Assembly: GCA_964445775.1 (NCBI GenBank)
Contig: CAYUMH010000001.1
Span: 1 to 64,000, forward strand
Source of the DNA: Terrimonas sp964445775
Lineage (GTDB): Bacteria > Bacteroidota > Bacteroidia > Chitinophagales > Chitinophagaceae
DNA: 64,000 bases
Direction: 5' to 3'
This document shows positions 35,218 to 44,481 of this stretch, piece by piece. A program made the position numbers and the translations under genes. Every line of letters begins with the position of its first letter. The stretch's first letter is position 1. The notes under the pieces are model-generated. The model was given only the letters and a program-made list of their open reading frames with translations, made no database searches and had not been told where the DNA came from.

Positions 35218-37392
35218 CTAACGTTTTATCATTTTAATAGCGGTTGCTTCTCCATCCTGATATGCCTTAACGATATAGGTACCTGATGCAAGGCGGGATA
35301 ATTCTATACGTTGACCATTTAAAGGATTTTCTACAGTCTTTAGCAGTTGACCACTGAAGTTATACCACTCCAGGCGATCAACCGGTTTGTTTGTACGAAA
35401 TATGGCAACTGTTGATACCGGGTTAGGGGTTAAGCTCCAATCTGAACTTGTTTCAAAGCGGGAAACCAGCGTATGACTGTACTCAACGGTACCGTCTATG
35501 CTAGTCATCTTCAGGCGATAGTAGAGCGTTTTTGCCCCGTATTTGTTTTTGTCCAGGTATTCATAACTAATTGTCCCGTTTTGTAGCGGTACATTCAGCG
35601 AATACAGGTCCGAAAAAGAGATTCCGTCAAATGAGGATTGAAGTGTATAATTTTTACCGTCATTATGCTCTTCTGCCTTCCAGGTTAACAAAGTGCCATT
35701 TGATTGCGTTACGCTTCTAAAGCTCAGTAACCGTACCGGTAAGGTTATAGCACATCCGGTTGTTAAAAAAATAGTATCAGGGGCAACGGGCTGTACACAG
35801 TTATTATTTGACGCCGTACGGGATCCGGTTGAATCTCCCAACCTGGTGGTTAATCCCTCATAAAACAATTTACCCTGAAGTATTAAAGGTAAAGGTGTTA
35901 TACCAATGTCTGAACAGTCTTTGCTAATGGTAACTTTATACGTCATGGTATAGTTTGCAGCATTGTTTCCCGGGATGTCGCCCCCTGTAGCAGAAGAGCT
36001 ACCGGTTCCAATATTTGCTTTAACAGTTCTGGTACTCGCGTCATAGTCTGCTTCGTCATCGCCCGCAGCATCGGATTTAGGCGTGCCATTTAAAATAATA
36101 GAATTAGGCACATATTTTAAATAGGCTGGCAGCGAATAGGTTGCCTGCACTTGTTTAGCCAGATCGGTGCCGGTATTGCGAATATTTGCATTTACAATAA
36201 GCGTGTCCCCTTTGCTTGCAGTGGCTCCATTCAGGTTTGTAATGCCATTTTCCATCAGCATTTCCGGTTCGTAAGTGTCAATCTCAGAAGTAACAACACC
36301 TAAAACATATCCTTCCGATGAAGTTCTTAAACGAAAAACCGCTGTATTATCATTGTTCCGGAAATACTCTTTAGTGGTATTGTTCACCTTATATAAATGG
36401 GCGTCATATCCATATGTATTTTGGTGGGCAGGAATACGTGATGTTACGGCAGTTGTAGTATCAGTAATTGAACTGTTCCATGCATCACCTGCATTCGACA
36501 CTGCATCTGCTCCCTGTCCTGCATCGGTTTGTGAGACAAATACACCATCGCTATTTCTTCTTACTTCAAAACCGTCTGTTTCGCCACGATCACCATCATA
36601 TACAACCATACCCATTTTTGCCGATACATCACCGGTAGGAGGGGCGCTAAACCCGGTTACTGTAATTGTTTGAACATTATTCGGAGCAGCATTTCTTACA
36701 AGCGCAAGGCCGTCGAAAATGGTCATGTTACGTAAGGGCATTGTTGAATCGCGGTAAATAACTACCATTGTCCAACCGCCGAAGGCATTTACAATAGGCT
36801 GCGCAGCGGTGTTTATCGTGTCGCATTTTACATTTGCCACGGTATAAAACCCGCTACCACCGGCTCTCACCAAATTGGTAACATCGGCAAAGGACTGATA
36901 GCTGTGAAACACCTCGGTGAGGGTATCTACTCTTTGTGCTGTCACATTTTCATAATTGCCATTCGGGATTTTGAATTTAACCTGGTTCCAACCGCCTGCA
37001 CTCATTGGTAGCGGTCCATTAGTACCCTGGTTAACTGCTATTCCTGCTCCCCAATATAGCCCGGCAAAAGCAACATTACTGCAATCGGGAAGTGTAATAC
37101 TGGCACTAGAGCTGTTAAATGTGCCAGGATCATTATCAATATCTATATTGGTATTATGTTCCCCGTCGTTTTTACAAAGTTGACCGGCTACAGGGCACCC
37201 CGGCGGCAATGTATTATAATTTACAGGACTGCCACCACTCCGTTGTTTGGTGGTAATAATGTTGTTAGAGACAAAGACCATTTTTCCTTTAGTGTCGACT
37301 GAGAAGCGAGGAGTAAAGTTGCGGACAACCTGAGCATTAGTTGCCACCCCGGTAATTAAGAAAATTACCGCACATAAGTACAGATGTTTCAA
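35218..37392 (-). CDS. T9SS-secreted surface protein with DUF11-like repeat
   Basis: A 724-residue protein with signal peptide (to TNA, then QVV). The N-terminal 350 residues hold an uncharacterised cell-surface domain (VAFAGLYWGAGI, WTMVVIYRDSTMPLRNMTIF, MVVYDGDRGETDGFEVR). Residues about 395-545 are DUF11-like (GDTLIVNANIRNTGTDLAKQ, ATYSLPAYLKYVPNSI). An Fn3-like module (QSNGTLLTWKAEEHNDGKNY) and a type IX sorting domain (WSLTPNPVSTVAIFRTN ... GTYIVKAYQDG) end it. It is probably a large cell-surface or adhesion protein. Confidence 0.8.
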   Translation of the reverse strand: MKHLYLCAVIFLITGVATNAQVVRNFTPRFSVDTKGKMVFVSNNIITTKQRSGGSPVNYNTLPPGCPVAGQLCKNDGEHNTNIDIDNDPGTFNSSSASITLPDCSNVAFAGLYWGAGIAVNQGTNGPLPMSAGGWNQVKFKIPNGNYENVTAQRVDTLTEVFHSYQSFADVTNLVRAGGSGFYTVANVKCDTINTAAQPIVNAFGGWTMVVIYRDSTMPLRNMTIFDGLALVRNAAPNNVQTITVTGFSAPPTGDVSAKMGMVVYDGDRGETDGFEVRRNSDGVFVSQTDAGQGADAVSNAGDAWNSSITDTTTAVTSRIPAHQNTYGYDAHLYKVNNTTKEYFRNNDNTAVFRLRTSSEGYVLGVVTSEIDTYEPEMLMENGITNLNGATASKGDTLIVNANIRNTGTDLAKQVQATYSLPAYLKYVPNSIILNGTPKSDAAGDDEADYDASTRTVKANIGTGSSSATGGDIPGNNAANYTMTYKVTISKDCSDIGITPLPLILQGKLFYEGLTTRLGDSTGSRTASNNNCVQPVAPDTIFLTTGCAITLPVRLLSFRSVTQSNGTLLTWKAEEHNDGKNYTLQSSFDGISFSDLYSLNVPLQNGTISYEYLDKNKYGAKTLYYRLKMTSIDGTVEYSHTLVSRFETSSDWSLTPNPVSTVAIFRTNKPVDRLEWYNFSGQLLKTVENPLNGQRIELSRLASGTYIVKAYQDGEATAIKMIKR

Positions 37393-37800
37393 AACTGAAA
37401 AATTTTAAAATAAAAAAAATAGGTTCAGGCTTAGAGGCGGGCGAAAAGAAATTTCATAAATCAGGTTCGAAGAGGTGCAAATTTAATTACCTGGTGATTA
37501 CAATATTTGATGAACGTGTTTCTTCATAAAATGAACTGAACATCTTCTACTTCTGTTCATTTATAGCGGACATTAGTGTAATTGACGACCGGATGCGTTT
37601 TGGCATTAATGTTAAAATAGTTTTCTGCTGAGCCTGGTAAGCTAAGTTAGCGTTTGAGCAAAAAAGGGTTATATAAACCCGAAGTTATCCGAAGCTTGTA
37701 GCGTCGTAATATTATTCTGTTGCCTGTGGCGATACAATAAAAAACCGGTAATATAATTGAGAATAAATACCGAAGGGAACAACGCTGTTTAAAAAATGCG
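37393..37800. other. Intergenic region without gene
   Basis: An AT-rich upstream region for the 37392 gene. No open frame or convincing RNA is seen. It leads directly into the 148-bp repeat copy that follows. Confidence 0.4.
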
Positions 37801-37948
37801 GAATACTGTACCATGGCCAGTAGAATGCGAGCCCCGGCAGTTTTGTTGGAGTAAACTGTGGCAACGAAATCTGATAATAGCCCTGTTGCTGATTACATAA
37901 TAAAAAAGGGTTTCAAATATTGAAACCCTTTTGGCCCTGCTGGACAAG
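37801..37948 (+). repeat. 148-bp dispersed repeat, copy A
   Basis: The first 26 bases match copy B at 44196 with one mismatch; the final 60 bases (TGATTACATAATAAAAAAGG, then a GGGTTTCAA/TTGAAACCC hairpin and a CTGCTGGACAA end) are also shared. The middle differs. It lies between genes and just after the stop of the TlpA-like gene. The 3' end resembles a tRNA 3'-end plus terminator. Confidence 0.7.
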
Positions 37949-37989
37949 TAAGTAACCAATTTGTGTAGGATTTAATTATTGGTATAACG

Positions 37990-39426
37990 TTATTGCCATG
38001 TCAAGGCCTGGAGAAGCAGTTGTTGGGTAAGATTATCAGTTGGTCTGGGCGCATCTGCATCAATTATTTTTCCATTTTTTCCAATGATTACATAGCGCGG
38101 TATCTCTGTAACATTAAAAGCGTTGGTTACGGGGTTATCGGATGTAATGTCTCCTGCAAACAGGTGCACTCCCTCAATCTTGTCTTCGGCGATTGCCTTT
38201 TGTGCGGCTTCCATAGTTTTATCAAGATTGATGAATAAGAACACCATATTTTTATTCCCTTCAAACATTTTATGAAGCGTTGGAGCGCCTTGTTTCATTT
38301 GCACACGACAGGGAGCACACCAGCTGGCCCAAAAATCCAAATAGATAACTTTTCCTGCGAAATCCTTTAAAGAAACCTCATTTCCCGTAATATCTTTTAC
38401 AACAAATGGAGGCGGCTCCATACCCGAAGACATTGCAACAGCTATACCGTATTCTTCTTGTAATTCTTTTATGTATGATAGACTTCCTGGGTCTTTGAGG
38501 TCTCCGTACATCTTCATATATGTATCCATCAACGGTTTTACAAGCGCAGTGTCTTTTACACGTCTCAATTTGTCCATTAAGGCAACACTTAGTAGTACTG
38601 GACGGGCTTCAGGCCCCACTAATTGTTCCAGGCGATGGTAAACATAGGTTGTCATCTCATCTGTATTATATACCGAATCAGCGGGGTGAAGCTTTACTTT
38701 ATATTCATTTCTGAGGAAACCCGGAAAATTTCCAAACATCGTGCTTTTGTATTCTTCCATATCAAGTACGGGATCATTTAACCGGGCAAGTTTTAACAGT
38801 TCCCAGTAATTATCCGGCAGGCATTCGGAAATTTTTTTAGACTTTTTTTGTTGTTGATAATCCTGCGGAACCCCCATTTTATACCCGAGATCCTGGTAAT
38901 ACAGCCAATCATAATACAGCTTGTAAAAGGTGGGGGTAACTGCCTGTTTATTATTTTCCAGGTTATTCATGGGCGTTTTAAACATGGCATCATACTGGTT
39001 ATATAAATCATTGGGTGTGGTGTTTTCATTAATGTCAATAGCCCTCCACGCCTTCATCATAAAGCCGAAATTTTTAAAGAACAGGTTGGCATTTGCAGCC
39101 CCCACCCCGGAAAAAACAGCTGAATCTTCCATGTTTGTTATCACATTAAAACGATCCCCTTCTTCTATATAAAACGAAATTCTTTTTTGCGGGCGGTTTG
39201 TCATCAGGTTTACAATTTTGGGGAACCCGGATTTTAACTGAAACACAAAGCTGCCATCCTTGTCTTTCTTCCCCCAAAATTTACCTGGCCGGTCGTTGTC
39301 TGCCATTAACAGTGAATCCGTTTTAAACCCGGTTATTTTGATAGTAACTATTGCCCCTCTATCCTGGCAGAAAACAGTACCGGTAATCATACATACCAGT
39401 ACAGCGATAAAATTCAGCTTTACCAT
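37990..39426 (-). CDS. TlpA-family thiol-disulfide oxidoreductase
   Basis: A 478-residue secreted protein with signal peptide (to VFC, then QDR). Residues about 20-330 form an N-terminal beta-rich and helical region typical of Bacteroidota TlpA/ResA-like proteins; residues about 340-478 are a thioredoxin fold with IYLDFWASWCAPCRVQMKQG (active CxxC is WCAPC) and a cis-Pro loop region (VTEIPRYVIIGKNGKIID). It probably reduces or isomerises disulfides in the periplasm. It is transcribed alone, away from a decayed lipoprotein remnant. Confidence 0.88.
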   Translation of the reverse strand: MVKLNFIAVLVCMITGTVFCQDRGAIVTIKITGFKTDSLLMADNDRPGKFWGKKDKDGSFVFQLKSGFPKIVNLMTNRPQKRISFYIEEGDRFNVITNMEDSAVFSGVGAANANLFFKNFGFMMKAWRAIDINENTTPNDLYNQYDAMFKTPMNNLENNKQAVTPTFYKLYYDWLYYQDLGYKMGVPQDYQQQKKSKKISECLPDNYWELLKLARLNDPVLDMEEYKSTMFGNFPGFLRNEYKVKLHPADSVYNTDEMTTYVYHRLEQLVGPEARPVLLSVALMDKLRRVKDTALVKPLMDTYMKMYGDLKDPGSLSYIKELQEEYGIAVAMSSGMEPPPFVVKDITGNEVSLKDFAGKVIYLDFWASWCAPCRVQMKQGAPTLHKMFEGNKNMVFLFINLDKTMEAAQKAIAEDKIEGVHLFAGDITSDNPVTNAFNVTEIPRYVIIGKNGKIIDADAPRPTDNLTQQLLLQALTWQ

Positions 39427-39643
39427 ATTCTTATATATTTAAATGACATTATCATTAGTGTACGACCATAATAGATATGCAAATTACTCAGGCCCGTATC
39501 CGGGAAAAAAGGATTCTGCAAACGGCTTTATTTTATCTGCAAACGGTTTATGAGGGTTTTAAATCCGGACGGTGAGTCTGTATCCGCGGCAGAGGCCCGG
39601 GTTTCAAAAGTGAGCCTGCAGCGCCTATAAGGAAAAGCCTAAT

Positions 39644-39736
39644 AAGATCAAATACTGGATAGGTGAATTGGGGGTGACGGGCCACAAGGCGGCTTTTGAT
39701 GAAATATGGGCCTTTGTCGGGGCAAGACAAGCGTGA
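39644..39736 (+). pseudogene. Remnant of a lipoprotein paralog
   Basis: Reads K-I-K-Y-W-I-G-E-L-G-V-T-G-H-K-A-A-F-D-E and then IWAFVGARQA followed by TGA. This matches the last 28 residues of the lipoprotein at 34610 (RIKYWMDEAGVTGHKTAFDE then TWTYTGAR). No start codon or upstream reading frame of the paralog survives; the 5' side (39540-39640) is unrelated or decayed. The region is otherwise noncoding. Confidence 0.75.
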
Positions 39737-39974
39737 TTTTGTTACAAGGAAGAGATGGCAGTATTACTACCATACCATGAAAAGATGTCCTTGCTACAGC
39801 CTGATTTCGATACCTGAACACAGAGCTGTTTGAACTGGTATATATATTATTATGAAATACGCATACCTTTCCGGTTTTTGCAAGTGGGAGTTATTGTGAA
39901 ATGATACGCTTAATTATTCAAACCTGTAATTTGCATTTCAAAACAGAATAAACAATAGGAATCAATAGTATTTA

Positions 39975-40553
39975 ATGAAAAAAATTGCTTTAATAAACGC
40001 ACATCCGGATGCAGAGTCTTTCAATTCCGCTCTAGCCGCAGCCTATATCAAGGGGGCCGAACAATCAGGCGCCGAAATAAGAACAATAACGATCAGGGAC
40101 CTGCAATTTAATCCCAATCTTCAATTTGGGTACCGGAAAAGAATGGAATGGGAGCCGGACCTGGTTACCTCCTGGGAAACCGTTCAATGGGCTGAACACC
40201 TTGTCTGGTTACATCCTGTATGGTGGGGCGGTTTACCGGCAATTGCTAAAGGCTTTATAGACCGCCTCTTCCTACCTGGTTTGGCTTTTCGATACAAGGA
40301 AAATTCCGTCTGGTGGGAGAAACTACTCCAGGGAAAAACAGCGCATATTATTACCACAATGGATCAGCCGGGCTGGTATTACAGGTTGGTATTTGGCAGG
40401 CCCAGTATTAACCAGCTTAAAAAATCAACACTGGAGTTTTGTGGTGTAAAACCGGTAAAAGTGACCACTATCGGTATTATAAAGACAGCTGATGAGCAAC
40501 AACGTAAAAAATGGCTTTCCAAAGTGTATACATTAGGGCAGCAACAAAAATGA
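39975..40553 (+). CDS. NAD(P)H dehydrogenase (quinone), flavodoxin-like fold
   Basis: A 192-residue flavoprotein. IALINAHPDAESFNSALAAA, then WAEHLVWLHPVWWGGLPAIA and KGFIDRLFLPGLAF are the flavin-binding and dimer signature of the NQO/MdaB/KefF family. These enzymes perform two-electron reduction of quinones with NAD(P)H in the cytoplasm. Length is normal. It is followed, about 100 bp later, by the VOC gene. An ancillary role with a Kef exporter is possible but no kef gene is near. Confidence 0.9.
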   Translation: MKKIALINAHPDAESFNSALAAAYIKGAEQSGAEIRTITIRDLQFNPNLQFGYRKRMEWEPDLVTSWETVQWAEHLVWLHPVWWGGLPAIAKGFIDRLFLPGLAFRYKENSVWWEKLLQGKTAHIITTMDQPGWYYRLVFGRPSINQLKKSTLEFCGVKPVKVTTIGIIKTADEQQRKKWLSKVYTLGQQQK

Positions 40554-40652
40554 TACTGGTGTGAGTATATGTAATTTATCAATTAATATTAAAGCCAAAT
40601 ATATTTGAAACAAAAACGAAAATTAATCTTTACATAAACAAACAGGAGTATT

Positions 40653-41039
40653 ATGACTATCATCAATGACTATGATAACTTCTTTTTGCCTGCGGAAAAC
40701 CTGGATGAGGCAAAGGAGTTTTATACCAACAAACTGGGTCTGGATATTAAATTTGATTTTGCCGATAAAGGCATGACGGCCTTTAAAGTGGGAAAAAATG
40801 AACCGGCCATCATTGTGAACAGTATGCAAAACGCAAAGCCTGCCATCTGGTTTACTGTGGAGGATGTACGACAAGCTTATACAACGCTGAAGCAAAAGGG
40901 AATAAGTTTTCTAAGTGAGCCGTTTGAAATTGCGACCGGGCTGGCTGTGGAGTTTACCGATCCGTCCGGAAACAAACTGGGGCTGACGGATTACTCAAAA
41001 ATGCCTCAGCTTCGGGTACAAAAAAATAATAAAGAATAA
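40653..41039 (+). CDS. VOC-family protein (glyoxalase/bleomycin resistance-like)
   Basis: A 128-residue single VOC protein. FFLPAENLDEAKEFYTNKLG is the first beta-alpha-beta-beta unit, IWFTVEDVRQAYTTLKQKGI the second, and the metal ligand region is at GLAVEFTDPSGNKLGLTDY (E of VEFTDPSGN). It lacks the features needed to assign glyoxalase I or a dioxygenase. It is cytoplasmic. Remnants of another VOC gene lie immediately downstream. Confidence 0.88.
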   Translation: MTIINDYDNFFLPAENLDEAKEFYTNKLGLDIKFDFADKGMTAFKVGKNEPAIIVNSMQNAKPAIWFTVEDVRQAYTTLKQKGISFLSEPFEIATGLAVEFTDPSGNKLGLTDYSKMPQLRVQKNNKE

Positions 41040-41089
41040 GGTAAAGCAGCTCTCGTTTACATTCTCCCTTTGCTATCCAAGGCTTGTTA

Positions 41090-41327
41090 ATGCCAACCAT
41101 TAAAAATGGATTTATTGAAAAGAGCCCGGATGCCAGGCCTTTTGCTATGGAGCTGGGGTTTGTAACGCAGTATGTATGGTGGCGCAAGCGCTACAGTCGG
41201 GTGCGAAAATGATACAGGAACCCATACAAAACCATGGTGGCCGATGGCGGCTTATGTCCGGGATATAGATGGTTTTTTGATTGGCCGGTCGGGTATCTTT
41301 CGTTTTAAAGAAGAAGAGTTCTCTTAA
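41090..41327 (+). pseudogene. Frameshifted remnant of a VOC-family gene
   Basis: Three frames must be joined. Frame 1: MPTIKNGFIEKSPDARPFAM, then ELGFVTQYV. A shift gives MVAQALQSGAKMIQEPIQ. A second shift gives KPWWPMAAYVRDIDGFLI and GRSGIFRFKEEEFS followed by a stop at 41325. The order matches VOC proteins of the glyoxalase type (ME-GFVT-DV ... AL-AGA-EP ... KPWG-VAYVRDPDGFLIEI). It lies directly after the intact VOC gene, so it may be a decayed duplicate or a different paralog. Confidence 0.7.
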
Positions 41328-41397
41328 AAAATAGAACAGGTGATCAAATTGTATTTAGAAAAATGCGGTTGTCTCCTCTTTCTAAAATTCTTACCGC

Positions 41398-41430
41398 AGG
41401 CACTGAACAATCAGTGCCTTTTCTTTTTTT
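41398..41430 (+). terminator. Terminator-like hairpin
   Basis: AGGCACTGA pairs with TCAGTGCCT around ACAA, followed by TTTTCTTTTTTT. It follows the VOC remnant and converges with the serine hydrolase gene. Confidence 0.7.
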
Positions 41431-41506
41431 GATCTAGATATAACCGGAGAAAAATTTACCCGACTCTCTGTTTAATTACTGTACAAATGGTTTCAAAGCT
41501 TTAAAC

Positions 41507-43069
41507 TTAATTTATTCTTTTTAAATTTAAGTCTTGAAAGTCGAAACTAAAGTCAATAGAAGGTGATATTCCTTTCATTTTAAAAGATTGAGCTTTGCCT
41601 TTTTTTTCAGGATAAAAAGTTATTAAAGCATCACAATTCATGTCACGGTATTCCCATTTTACAGCAAATGTGTTTGTGTCATAAAAAAACATGCGACCAT
41701 TTAATTTTGGTGAACGCAAACTCCTGATCCAAAGCTCAGCTCCTTTCTTAAAAATCTCCATCCGCCCAAACCACTTATCTTCATACATGCCAATATAATC
41801 ATGCGAATTATATTTGATGTTCTTTACAGAGTCAACTTGCGCCCAAACTTTCCTTGTTGCCTCATCTGCAGCACTTATGTTTCTGGAAAGATTTCGGGCT
41901 CTGTTATCTATCCACTTTGCATCATCCAGGCCGAAATAACTGTCCATAATGGCTCTGGTAACTGCAAATGCCAGGCTACCACCACCACTTTCGGTATTAG
42001 TTAAAACTACTATTCCTAACTTAATATCCGGTACTAATGTTACCTGTGATAACATTCCTGGCAAACCGCCTGTATGCATGGCTACTAAATTACCTCTCAT
42101 GTCATTTAGTACCCAACCTAAGCCATATCCGTTAAAATGAGTATTGTATCTTTCTGAAACATAATTGGGTAAGACAGTTTGAATGGTCCACATTTTACCG
42201 CTGTTCGCAGTGCTGAACAACACTTCCTTCAAATCACTTCCATACCGCCCCCTATTGACCTGGGCCGCGATCCACTTTGACATGTCTGAGACATTAGAAT
42301 ATATTCCTCCTGCCGGGCCAATCATTCCAATATTAAAGCGATTTATCGTTTTTAATTCCCCTGTTGCTGTAGAATGGGGTGCAGCAAGACTCTTAACGTT
42401 ATGAATATTTGAATTCCCAACAAAAGAAGAAGTCATTTGCAATGGGATAAAAATTCGTTTTTGAATAAATTCATCGAAATTCATATTGCTCACCCTTGCT
42501 ATAATTTCGCCAGCAATAATGTATAATAAATTATCGTAGTTATATTTTGTTCTAAATGGCGAAACTGGTTTGAAATGTTGGAAAATACCCAGGAGATCAT
42601 TGACTGTGAAATCGGCCCCATCCGGGATAAAAGTTAAATCACCCGCTCCCAGCCCAAGACCGCTGCGATGAGTCAATAAATCAATAATATTAAAATTGTC
42701 AGTTACATAGTCATTGTACATTTTAAATTCCGGAATATGATCTTTTACTTTATCCTCCCATTTTATCTTACCCTCATCCACTAATATTGCAAGCGCAGCT
42801 GTGGTAAAAGCTTTAGTATTGGAAGCTATTTGGAAGTTAGTGTATTCTGTAACTTTCTCTTTCGTGTTCATAGAAGCGAAACCGTAGCCTTTTTGGTGTA
42901 TAACCTTCCCATCTTTTACAACGGCAATCGACGCTCCGGCAACGTTTAATTTAATTAAGGCTTCTTCCATAAGAGAGTCAATCTTTTGAGAAGATAACTG
43001 GGAAAGAACCGGAAGAGCAGTTAATAGCAACAAGGGTATTAAAGCAAACTCAGCTATTTTTTTTTTCAT
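41507..43069 (-). CDS. Serine hydrolase of the class C beta-lactamase / esterase family, secreted
   Basis: A 520-residue protein with a signal peptide (ending VLS). The active-site SxxK is IASNTKAF with Ser83 and Lys86; the second motif YxN is KYNYDN; the third, usually KTG, is replaced by HTGG (MHTGGLPGML). A C-terminal DUF3471-like domain follows (about 420-520; YIGMYEDKWFGRMEIFKKGA). Typical relatives are peptidases or esterases rather than true beta-lactamases. Gene composition is AT-rich compared with the flanks. Its regulator is probably the adjacent AraC protein, 73 bp upstream on the same strand. Confidence 0.85.
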   Translation of the reverse strand: MKKKIAEFALIPLLLLTALPVLSQLSSQKIDSLMEEALIKLNVAGASIAVVKDGKVIHQKGYGFASMNTKEKVTEYTNFQIASNTKAFTTAALAILVDEGKIKWEDKVKDHIPEFKMYNDYVTDNFNIIDLLTHRSGLGLGAGDLTFIPDGADFTVNDLLGIFQHFKPVSPFRTKYNYDNLLYIIAGEIIARVSNMNFDEFIQKRIFIPLQMTSSFVGNSNIHNVKSLAAPHSTATGELKTINRFNIGMIGPAGGIYSNVSDMSKWIAAQVNRGRYGSDLKEVLFSTANSGKMWTIQTVLPNYVSERYNTHFNGYGLGWVLNDMRGNLVAMHTGGLPGMLSQVTLVPDIKLGIVVLTNTESGGGSLAFAVTRAIMDSYFGLDDAKWIDNRARNLSRNISAADEATRKVWAQVDSVKNIKYNSHDYIGMYEDKWFGRMEIFKKGAELWIRSLRSPKLNGRMFFYDTNTFAVKWEYRDMNCDALITFYPEKKGKAQSFKMKGISPSIDFSFDFQDLNLKRIN

Positions 43070-43141
43070 GGAGTCCTATTTTGAAAATGTAAACCAAAGA
43101 AACAATGAAAAAAATACTAAAAATTGTAAAATTGTTACCTG

Positions 43142-44038
43142 CTATATAAAACGCCAAACGTTCTTTGGTTCGGTATTTACATTTTTAAAAAAAGAATGTG
43201 GGCTGGATTTAGTCAAGGTTTTAAAGTCTTTTATAAGGTGAGGTTGATCGAAGAAATCGTTTTCGTAAGACAACTCTGTTAAATTTTTCACCTTGTCCTT
43301 GCTTCTTAATGCATTTCTGAATCTGAATATTTTCCTGTAATCCATAGGCGATTTGCCAAGATGCTTGTAAACCATCTTGTATAGATGTTTTCTTGAAATA
43401 CTATTCTTCTGAGCAATATCGGCAATTTTCATGTTCGATTCAATATCAGAGAGGATGTTTTCAATGGCCGACAAATCTTTCATTATCAATTTCGATAACC
43501 AATACGCTTCCAATTCAGTTCTTTGGCATTGCACATCAGCAATATGAAAAATCCGGTTCATCTCCTCTTTAAAATCGGAAAAACCGGGTGTAAATTCTAC
43601 CACCTGGCTAGAAGAAAACATTGTATCCCAATTATTCACGAAACGATTAATTCCAAGTGGTTTGAAATAAACAGTTATCTCCTTAATAGGTTTTTCGTAA
43701 TATACTATTATTGGAACTGTATAGCTGTAAACCAGGCTGGCCTGTATATTTTTTTTATGGGAGGGAACAATGGAAATTTTGTTTTCGCTAAACGTAACGT
43801 CTGAATTGAGGTTTGTTGTAACAATAGAATAGTTATTAGGAAAGGTGAAATATTCTTCGACCCCTTCCAATTCGTCATCAAAAATGAAATAGTAGCCTTC
43901 CATAAATTGCTTCAGCGTATCATTCTCTGGTATATAAAATTGTAATTTCAATTTGTTCAAATATTTTTTAGGAATAGGTGATAAATAAGTAAGCCCATCC
44001 TCTGTTATAGCCCAAAACGGTGTTATCCTTCTCAACAA
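43142..44038 (-). CDS. AraC-family transcriptional regulator
   Basis: A 298-residue protein. Residues about 15-185 form an N-terminal effector domain (YTVPIIVYYEKPIKEITVYF, KPLGINRFVNNW) of the DUF6597-like type; residues about 195-290 form the AraC/XylS two-HTH domain (MKIADIAQKNSISRKHLYKM, LGKSPMDYRKIFRFRNALRS, LTELSYENDFFDQPHLIKDF). No ATG fits; a TTG start at 44038 is used because an in-frame stop precedes it. It likely controls the serine hydrolase downstream. Confidence 0.82.
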   Translation of the reverse strand: MLRRITPFWAITEDGLTYLSPIPKKYLNKLKLQFYIPENDTLKQFMEGYYFIFDDELEGVEEYFTFPNNYSIVTTNLNSDVTFSENKISIVPSHKKNIQASLVYSYTVPIIVYYEKPIKEITVYFKPLGINRFVNNWDTMFSSSQVVEFTPGFSDFKEEMNRIFHIADVQCQRTELEAYWLSKLIMKDLSAIENILSDIESNMKIADIAQKNSISRKHLYKMVYKHLGKSPMDYRKIFRFRNALRSKDKVKNLTELSYENDFFDQPHLIKDFKTLTKSSPHSFFKNVNTEPKNVWRFI

Positions 44039-44195
44039 TCACCTGTCAAATATTTCCAAGGGCAATAAGCTATTTAATTTTTTGATTTTTAATTTATCAC
44101 ACTCCTGGTAAATCCAGGCATCTCACTTCATTAAAGTTACAGCTTTTGTATATTTAGGTACTAAAACGGGGAGTGTTTCGTTTTTTTCGATTGCA

Positions 44196-44342
44196 GAATA
44201 CTGTACCATAGCCAGTAGAATTAATACCGCACAAGCGGGCCCGGCAGTGGTAACGTAAGCTGATACTAGCACTGTGGCTGATTGCATAATAAAAAAAGGG
44301 TTTCAATATTTGAAACCTTTTTTCGCTCCCGCTGCCGGACAA
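44196..44342 (+). repeat. 148-bp dispersed repeat, copy B
   Basis: Matches copy A at 37801 in the first 26 and the last 60 bases. The end has an AAAAAAAGGGTTTCAATATT hairpin and then CGCTCCCGCTGCCGGACAA, which resembles the 3'-end of the tRNA-Asn at 48565 (GCTCCCCCTGCCCGAC on this strand; 14 of 16 identical). It may be a remnant attachment site. Copy B lies before the rhuM fragment and the IetAS genes. Confidence 0.7.
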
Positions 44343-44481
44343 TTATTTAATTCAATAATGGACGATTTGATAAACTTTGCTAATTTACCGGAGTGATATG
44401 GTGTTTCCATCTTTCAGTGTTATTAATTCTATTATTCAAACTGTTTACAAGTAAGTTAACTTTATCTATATTCAAATAAGT

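Noticed and set aside
36275..36673. 132-codon plus-strand frame opposite the 35.2 kb T9SS gene
   Set aside because: Long by chance in a large antisense gene, without known motifs.
41507..43069. True class C beta-lactamase
   Set aside because: The third motif is HTGG rather than KTG and the protein has a C-terminal DUF3471-like domain; a peptidase or esterase is more likely.
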